Shown piece after piece: positions 9,149 to 14,824 of a DNA stretch of 14,824 nucleotides. Both the position numbers and the translations under genes were made by a program. Numbering within the stretch: the first letter of the stretch is position 1; each line of letters starts with the position of its first letter. The notes beneath the pieces were generated by a model, which saw only the letters and a list, made by a program, of their open reading frames with translations, had not been told where the DNA came from and did not search any database. Origin of the DNA: Gemmataceae bacterium (GTDB lineage Bacteria > Planctomycetota > Planctomycetia > Gemmatales > Gemmataceae); assembly GCA_020847555.1 (NCBI GenBank), contig JADLBT010000432.1, positions 1 through 14,824 on the forward strand. Direction: 5' to 3'.

Positions 9149-11647
9149 ATGCGCATGGACACGCTCGGGGCACACGGCGAACGGCGCGCAGCCCAGCAGG
9201 GCCGACGGTTCCTCGGCCTGCTGGCTCTGCCGCTTTGCCTTGCGCTGTCCGGCTGCTTCGGCGTGACGCAAAACCCGAGCTACTTCCCGTACCTGCTCCC
9301 GACCGGCGACATCATCCAGACCCACGCGAAACCCATCGGCCCGGGGTACTACGCCAACTTCGACCCGCACGCTGTCCACCTCGTCGTCCGCCCGCAGGAC
9401 GCCGTCAACCCGGTCCGCACCCAGTACGTCATCGTCGCCACCGTCCTTGACGAGTGCGGCCAGCCGCGCCGCAAGCGCCGCGTCGAGTGGCTGGTCGAGG
9501 GTGTCGGCAACATCATCGAGGTGGACGAAAGCGGCGTCTTCCCCGGCCGCGGCTACAAGGTCAGCAACAAGTACGCCGTCAGCTACACCGACTACTGCGA
9601 ACACCACATCACCCGCGGGAACGCGAACCCCAACGACGACTTTGTCATCCGTCCCGGTCAGACGTGGTGCGTCGTCAGCTCCGCCGTCGAGGGCGATACG
9701 CATGTGACGGCCTACGCCCCGGGTATCGCCGACTGGGAGAAGGGCCGCGTCGTCGTCACCGCCCGGTGGGTCGATGCGGCGTGGCAGTTCCCCGGCCCGG
9801 CGGTGGCGCAGGCCGGCACCGAACACGTCCTGACGACGCGCGTCTTCCGACCGACGGACCAGCAGCCGCTGACCAACTACCGCATCCGCTACCGCCTGCT
9901 CGGCGACGACCCGCCGGCCCTGTTCCTGCCCGGGCGCGCGAAGGAGGCGGTCGCCGTCAGCGACCAGTCCGGCAACGCCAGCGCCACCCTGGTGCAGCTC
10001 AGCCCCCGGCCCGGCGTCAACCGCATTGGCATCGAGGTGATCCGCCCGCCCGATCCGACCCTCCCGAGCGGCCCGAGCGTCATCCTCGCACGCGGCGAGA
10101 CGACCGTCGAATGGCAGGCGCCGGCGGTGGCGCTCAACTTCGTCGGCCCGGCCGTCGCGGGCGTCGGTCAGGAGCTACCGTACACAATCACGATCCCCAA
10201 TAGCGGCAAGATGGAGTCGCGGTCCATGACCGTCACCCTCCGGGTGCCGGAGGGGCTGCAATACGAGCGGGCGCGCCCGCCAGCGGTCGCTGTGGGCGGG
10301 GAACTCGTCTGGACGCTCGGCCGCTTGCCGGTCGGCCAGGCGCACTCTGTCGAGGTCGTCCTCAAGGCGAACCGCCTGGGCACCTTCACTCCCTGCGCGG
10401 CGGTGCAGACCGAGGAGGGGTTGCGCGAGGAGAAATGTCTGACGACCCAGATCACGCAGCCGGGACTCAAGGTCACCCTCACCGGGCCGGCCGCGGGCGT
10501 GGTCGGCCGGCCGGCAACGTTCCAGGCGACGATCGCGAACACGGGAGCGGCGCCGGTCACGAACGTGCTGGTGCAGGCAGCCTTCGACAAGGGTCTCGAC
10601 CACGAGAAGTCGGGCAACTCGATGGACGCCCGCCTCGGCGACCTGAAGCCGTTCGAGCGGCGCGAGTTGCCGCCCCTGGTACTGACGCCCAGGCAGCTCG
10701 GCACCTTCACCGTGCGGGCGACAGCCAGGGCGGACGGCGGGCTGAGTGACCAGGCCGAGCAGGCAATCCAGGTGAAACAGGCCCAGCTTGGGGTGAGCGT
10801 GGTCGGGCCGCGGACGCGGCAGGTCGGACTGCCGGTTGAGTGGGAGATCCGCGTCCACAACCCCGGCGACGTGCCGGTGACCGGCGTGGTTCTGCGCAAC
10901 CGGCTGCCGTCCGAGGTGCGCTTCCAGAGTTCGACGGAGGGCGGGCGGCCCGGCGACGGGGAGGTGACGTGGGATCTGGGCGTCCTCCAGCCCGGCGCGG
11001 AGAAGCGTGTCCGGGTGACGGCGACCTGCGAGCGACCGGCGCCGGCGGCAGTGAATCGGGCGGAGGCAACCGCGGACGGCGGGCTGAGGGCGACCGGCGA
11101 GGCCGTGATCGCCATCGTCGGGCAGGCGGCGTTCCGCTTCGAGTTAAAGGATATCGGCGACCCGGTACTGGTTGGACAGCGACTGACCTACCGGGTGCTG
11201 GTGACGAACACCGGCTCCGCGCCGGCGAACGGCGTCGAGGTGAAGGCGGTCGTGCCGGCTGAACTGGCGATTGTGCCCGGCGGGGCGAAGGGGCCGGGCG
11301 CGCCGACGGTCGAGAAACAGGTGGTGACCTTCGCGGCCGTGGACAACGTGGCGCCGCAGCAGGTGCTGGAATACACGATCGAGGTGCAGGGACTCAGGAA
11401 GGGCGATGTGCGCTTCCGGGCCGAGCTGCGCGCCCGGGGACTGGAGCCGCCGGTGGTTGAGGAGGAAAGCACGACGGTCTACGAGGCGCTTCCCGACAAC
11501 GGGAACGGGGCGCAGCCGGTCCCCGCGGCGCCGCCCGCGGGAGTGGTGCCGGTGCCGGCCATCTCGCCGCGCGACCTGCCGTCGCGTCTCCCCGACGGCC
11601 CGCCGCCGCCGCCCCCGCCGCCCCCGCTGCGTCAACCGGGTGGTTGA
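9149..11647 (+). CDS. Large lipoprotein with four DUF11-type (OmcB-like) repeats and proline-rich end
   Basis: An 832-residue envelope protein. It begins with a basic N-region and a hydrophobic core (FLGLLALPLCLALSGC); C36 in LSGC is a good lipobox cysteine, predicting lipidation. Residues about 40-320 form a planctomycete-style N-terminal region with paired Cys (DECGQ, DYCEHH, TWCVVSS). Four beta-sandwich repeats follow, starting near 328, 438, 541 and 659. Each opens with a V-G-x-x-x-x-[YFW] strand and has an N-T/P-G-x-x-P/A-x-x-x-V segment (ANTGAAPVTNVLV, NPGDVPVTGVVL, TNTGSAPANGVEV) and a W/L-x-L-G-x-L-x-P-G-like strand. This is typical of DUF11, named from chlamydial OmcB-like proteins. 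The end (about 790-832) is Pro-rich with nine consecutive prolines. ATG at 9149 is chosen; ATG at 9155 with GGGGA 6 nt upstream is equally plausible. An upstream TTG at 9107 is less likely. A structural surface role is inferred. Confidence 0.8.
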   Translation: MRMDTLGAHGERRAAQQGRRFLGLLALPLCLALSGCFGVTQNPSYFPYLLPTGDIIQTHAKPIGPGYYANFDPHAVHLVVRPQDAVNPVRTQYVIVATVLDECGQPRRKRRVEWLVEGVGNIIEVDESGVFPGRGYKVSNKYAVSYTDYCEHHITRGNANPNDDFVIRPGQTWCVVSSAVEGDTHVTAYAPGIADWEKGRVVVTARWVDAAWQFPGPAVAQAGTEHVLTTRVFRPTDQQPLTNYRIRYRLLGDDPPALFLPGRAKEAVAVSDQSGNASATLVQLSPRPGVNRIGIEVIRPPDPTLPSGPSVILARGETTVEWQAPAVALNFVGPAVAGVGQELPYTITIPNSGKMESRSMTVTLRVPEGLQYERARPPAVAVGGELVWTLGRLPVGQAHSVEVVLKANRLGTFTPCAAVQTEEGLREEKCLTTQITQPGLKVTLTGPAAGVVGRPATFQATIANTGAAPVTNVLVQAAFDKGLDHEKSGNSMDARLGDLKPFERRELPPLVLTPRQLGTFTVRATARADGGLSDQAEQAIQVKQAQLGVSVVGPRTRQVGLPVEWEIRVHNPGDVPVTGVVLRNRLPSEVRFQSSTEGGRPGDGEVTWDLGVLQPGAEKRVRVTATCERPAPAAVNRAEATADGGLRATGEAVIAIVGQAAFRFELKDIGDPVLVGQRLTYRVLVTNTGSAPANGVEVKAVVPAELAIVPGGAKGPGAPTVEKQVVTFAAVDNVAPQQVLEYTIEVQGLRKGDVRFRAELRARGLEPPVVEEESTTVYEALPDNGNGAQPVPAAPPAGVVPVPAISPRDLPSRLPDGPPPPPPPPPLRQPGG

Positions 11648-11655
11648 CGCAGCGG
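11624..11655 (+). terminator. 14-bp perfect hairpin overlapping the lipoprotein stop codon
   Basis: CCGCTGCGTCAACC (11624-11637) pairs perfectly with GGTTGACGCAGCGG (11642-11655) around a GGGT loop. The stop codon TGA (11645-11647) lies in the right arm. There is no U-tract afterwards, so it is either a U-less terminator or a 3'-end protecting structure. The arm also encodes the last residues LRQPGG. Confidence 0.5.
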
Positions 11656-11671
11656 CCCGGCGCGATAGTAT
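11644..11671 (+). promoter_or_regulatory. Weak promoter-like boxes after the lipoprotein gene
   Basis: TTGACG (11644-11649) and TAGTAT (11666-11671) are 16 nt apart and point at the small membrane protein gene 258 nt further on. The -35 box lies inside the stop-codon hairpin. A chance match is quite possible. Confidence 0.2.
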
Positions 11672-11843
11672 AGAGCAAATGATGGTAATCCCCTGCACAC
11701 CCTCCCTTGACGCGGTCCAGCCAAACCTGCCCGAACTCTCCCAGTAACCCGCGTTACCGGACCTCACAAGACATGCACCCGCCACGGGAGGCGGTCGTAT
11801 TCGCATCAGGGAAGACCACGGAGGTAAGACCCTCGCTTACGCT

Positions 11844-11879
11844 CCCACCAACCCGAAGCGCCAGCGCCGGGTTGGTGGG
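11844..11879. repeat. REP-like palindrome before the small membrane protein gene
   Basis: CCCACCAACCCG (11844-11855) and CGGGTTGGTGGG (11868-11879) form a perfect 12-bp stem. The loop can extend it with GCG/CGC (11858-11860 with 11865-11867). It is preceded by ACCCTCGCTTACGCTCC (11829-11845), a motif style I associate with dispersed intergenic repeats of Gemmata-type genomes. It is probably a repetitive extragenic palindrome. Its copy number cannot be judged from one window. Confidence 0.6.
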
Positions 11880-11928
11880 GCCGGAGCGGGGGGCACCAGA
11901 CAAGGATTCAGTCGGAGCACCACTTGCC

Positions 11929-12168
11929 ATGCTCGGGAAAGACCCATTGACAGACGCGCTCATCGACTTCATCAACCTGCGGAACGCGGTCATGATCGTG
12001 GGGGCATACGCCCTCGTGCTGGGGGCTTACCTGGTGGACGAGCTGGGGCTCCGCGATTTCCCGCGCTGGTACTCGCGGATGACCCTGTCGCTGTTCGCCG
12101 CCGCCTCGCCCGTCTTCCTGCTGCTGGCGATGGTCTTCACGTTCCTGTGGGGATTTCGCTGCTGCTGA
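11929..12168 (+). CDS. Small two-helix membrane protein of unknown function
   Basis: A 79-residue protein: a short cytoplasmic-looking N-terminus (MLGKDPLTDALIDFINLRN), a first membrane helix at about 18-38 (AVMIVGAYALVLGAYLV), a charged loop DELGLRDFPRWYSRM and a second helix at about 51-74, ending in FRCC. The frame is open upstream to about 11707, but that part runs through the REP-like palindrome and looks non-coding, so the start at 11929 is preferred. GGAG lies 12 nt before it, a weak and rather distant ribosome site. I do not recognise a family. A large hairpin follows 26 nt after the stop. Helix pattern and codon use support a real gene; function unknown. Confidence 0.6.
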   Translation: MLGKDPLTDALIDFINLRNAVMIVGAYALVLGAYLVDELGLRDFPRWYSRMTLSLFAAASPVFLLLAMVFTFLWGFRCC

Positions 12169-12181
12169 GTTCCCGGGGCGG

Positions 12182-12240
12182 CCGTGAAACACGGACGGGC
12201 AGGGCGCCCGGTCGCCGCAGCGACCGACCGCCCTGCCCGT
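12182..12240. terminator. Large nested hairpin between convergent genes
   Basis: ACGGGCAGGGCG (12195-12206) pairs with CGCCCTGCCCGT (12229-12240). Inside it CGGTCGC (12209-12215) pairs with GCGACCG (12220-12226) around a CGCA loop. A small flanking hairpin, CCGTG-AAA-CACGG, lies at 12182-12194. Together they sit between the stop of the small membrane protein and the stop of the Cys-rich protein, fitting a bidirectional terminator without U-tracts. Confidence 0.55.
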
Positions 12241-12297
12241 GGTTGCCCGCGGCGAGGAGCGGGACCGCTCATCGCCGCGAACTCGTTCGCCGCTCCA

Positions 12298-13368
12298 TCA
12301 ATAGGGCATGCTGCCCGGCGGAGCACGATAGTCGTCCGTCGGCCGGAACTCCATCGTATCGACACCCTCCGAACACGGCGTCTCGTCGTGGAACTTCTTC
12401 CAGAACGACTCCTTCGCCGGGGCCACACACGGCTCGCCGTCGATGACCTTGACCTTCCGGGTCCGGACCTTCTTCTTGACCGGCGCCTGCTTCGTCGGCT
12501 CGACCGGAGTAGCGCGGGAGTAGGAGTACGGGCAGCCCATGTACGGGCAATGCTGATGGTGGCAGGGGTACGGATTGACCGCGTTCGCCTGCGGCATCGA
12601 CTCCTCGACGCCCTCTTCCTGCGGTTCGTCGTCGGCGCACGGGGACGGCATCGAGATCGCTTCCCACTCGATGGCGTCGGCGCACGGGGCCGGCATCGGG
12701 ATCGCTTCCCACTCGATGGCGTCGGCGTGGACCAGGCCGGCCACCTTCAGCATCTGCCGGATCAGGCCGCACTTGCAGGGCGCGTCGCACTCCTCCTCGG
12801 CGGCCGGCGCGGGCAGCAGTTCGACGTCCACGCACGCCGCGATCGCCGGCTCGTCGGTCTCGACCGGGCACGGCATGTTGATGATCAGCGCCGGGTTGAA
12901 CACGTCCACGGGGGCCGCGGCGCGCGGCTCGTCGCGGCAGCCGACGACCTCGACGCGGATCGGCTCCCACGGGGCGACCGCCTCGGCCTCCACCATCTCA
13001 CCCGCGTCGGCGGGTTCGGGCTGCGCGACGGGCTCACAGGCGTCGGCCGCCTCGTGGGCGGCGCAGTGGCCCTCCACCACATCAGCCGGCTTGTGAACGT
13101 GGGTGACCACCTCGTCTTCCGCGCACTGGCCGGCGACGGCGCCGCAGGCCAGCCCGCCGTGGCGATGCGCGGCAGCGGCCGCCGCGCTCTGGCAGGCGGC
13201 GTTGTTGAGGAGGACGAACGGGTTACTCCGGATACCGAGGTGGGCGGCGACGTTGAAACAGCGGCCCCAGTACGAGTCGGGGTTTTTGGCGGCGTGGCTG
13301 GCGGTCATGTAGACTGCCGCAGCTCCGGCCACCATGACGGCCGCGCCGCACCAGACCAGTTTGCGCAT
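12298..13368 (-). CDS. Secreted acidic Cys/His-rich protein of unknown family
   Basis: A 356-residue protein with a clear signal peptide (MRK, hydrophobic core at about 5-21, probable cleavage after ASHA near residue 26). The mature part starts with KNPDSYWGRCFNVAAHLGIR, an Ala/His-rich stretch follows (AAAAAAHRHGG), then a long acidic region rich in Glu, Asp, Pro and scattered Cys (CDAPCKCG). Residues about 221-252 contain two copies of ADAIEWEAI with MP(A/S)PC. Residues 269-279 hold a Cys/His cluster, PCHHQHCPYMGCPY (C269, C274, C279), which could bind metal or form disulfides. A basic patch KKKVRTRKVKV follows. GGGGA lies 7 nt before the ATG. It is downstream of the sigma54 regulator on the same strand, with a 206-nt gap. 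I do not recognise a family; a periplasmic or surface role is inferred. Confidence 0.75.
   Translation of the reverse strand: MRKLVWCGAAVMVAGAAAVYMTASHAAKNPDSYWGRCFNVAAHLGIRSNPFVLLNNAACQSAAAAAAHRHGGLACGAVAGQCAEDEVVTHVHKPADVVEGHCAAHEAADACEPVAQPEPADAGEMVEAEAVAPWEPIRVEVVGCRDEPRAAAPVDVFNPALIINMPCPVETDEPAIAACVDVELLPAPAAEEECDAPCKCGLIRQMLKVAGLVHADAIEWEAIPMPAPCADAIEWEAISMPSPCADDEPQEEGVEESMPQANAVNPYPCHHQHCPYMGCPYSYSRATPVEPTKQAPVKKKVRTRKVKVIDGEPCVAPAKESFWKKFHDETPCSEGVDTMEFRPTDDYRAPPGSMPY
12631..12720 (-). repeat. 45-bp tandem duplication inside the Cys-rich protein gene
   Basis: Units 12631-12675 and 12676-12720 differ at only a few bases, and a third copy begins (GTCGGCG) at 12721 before diverging. 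Each unit encodes 15 residues containing ADAIEWEAI and a Pro-x-Pro-Cys. The frame is preserved, which supports the gene being real and suggests recent expansion. Confidence 0.85.
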
Positions 13369-13574
13369 GAAACGTCCCCTGTTCCTGAAAAAAGACCTGG
13401 ACGGAACCAGCCGCCCCGCCGGGCCGAACGTGCCGCGGGGCCGGACACGACGTGGAGTTCTTCCCCACAGCCGGACGAGTTGTGGTTTGCCAACTGTGAG
13501 GGAGGCGGACTATAGCGACGTGCCCGGTGGGGTTCCAGAGCAGTTCGACAGGGAAAAGGTCGGCGCCCGGGGGG

Positions 13575-14824
<1,250 letters not shown>

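Noticed and set aside
7599..9266. 555-codon plus-strand frame across galM
   Set aside because: Antisense to galM with all its catalytic residues; the translation has no recognisable features and crosses the divergent promoter region.
11707..11928. N-terminal extension of the small membrane protein to 11707
   Set aside because: The extension encodes Ser/Pro/Arg-rich sequence and crosses the REP-like palindrome; the protein-like part begins at 11929.
12184..13515. 443-codon plus-strand frame across the Cys-rich protein gene
   Set aside because: The minus-strand frame has a signal peptide, ribosome site and in-frame repeats; this one is an Arg/Asp/His-rich shadow.

Overview
This is a GC-rich chromosomal window. 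Its gene set (a Uma2-family protein with a heptad-repeat tail, a lipoprotein built of DUF11 repeats with a proline-rich end, a secreted Cys-rich protein of unknown family, a membrane-anchored DSP-like phosphatase, an NtrC-type regulator) and its intergenic palindromes suggest a planctomycete of the Gemmata type. The taxonomic assignment is inference from gene content and style. No mobile element, CRISPR array, tRNA or rRNA was seen.

Layout. (1) 1-338, minus: the N-terminal part of a membrane-anchored DSP/PTP-like phosphatase, running off the left edge. It is divergent from (2) 533-1576, plus: an amidohydrolase-2 type metal hydrolase. A hairpin at 1661-1685 separates that gene from (3) 1720-2493, minus: a Uma2-family PD-(D/E)XK protein, which lies 57 nt downstream of (4) 2551-6258, minus: full-length cobalamin-dependent methionine synthase MetH. 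(5) 6259-7757 is 1.5 kb without a convincing gene. It holds many hairpins, a sigma70-like promoter pointing at metH and an intrinsic-terminator-like hairpin 132 nt upstream of the metH start. It looks like a long structured leader or independent RNA. (6) 7758-8915, minus: an aldose 1-epimerase with an export signal. It is divergent from (7) 9149-11647, plus: an 832-aa lipoprotein with four DUF11-type repeats, ending in a hairpin that covers its stop codon. (8) 11929-12168, plus: a 79-aa two-helix membrane protein preceded by a REP-like palindrome. A large hairpin separates it from (9) 12298-13368, minus: a secreted acidic Cys/His-rich protein with a 45-bp internal duplication. (10) 13575-14824, minus: a sigma54-dependent NtrC-family response regulator whose receiver N-terminus lies outside the window.

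The genes do not form one pathway. Possible functional units are metH with its leader (regulated methionine/C1 metabolism, perhaps co-transcribed with the Uma2 gene) and the divergent galM/lipoprotein pair, whose putative promoters each carry an inverted repeat at the predicted transcript start. The most promising undescribed element is the metH upstream structured region.
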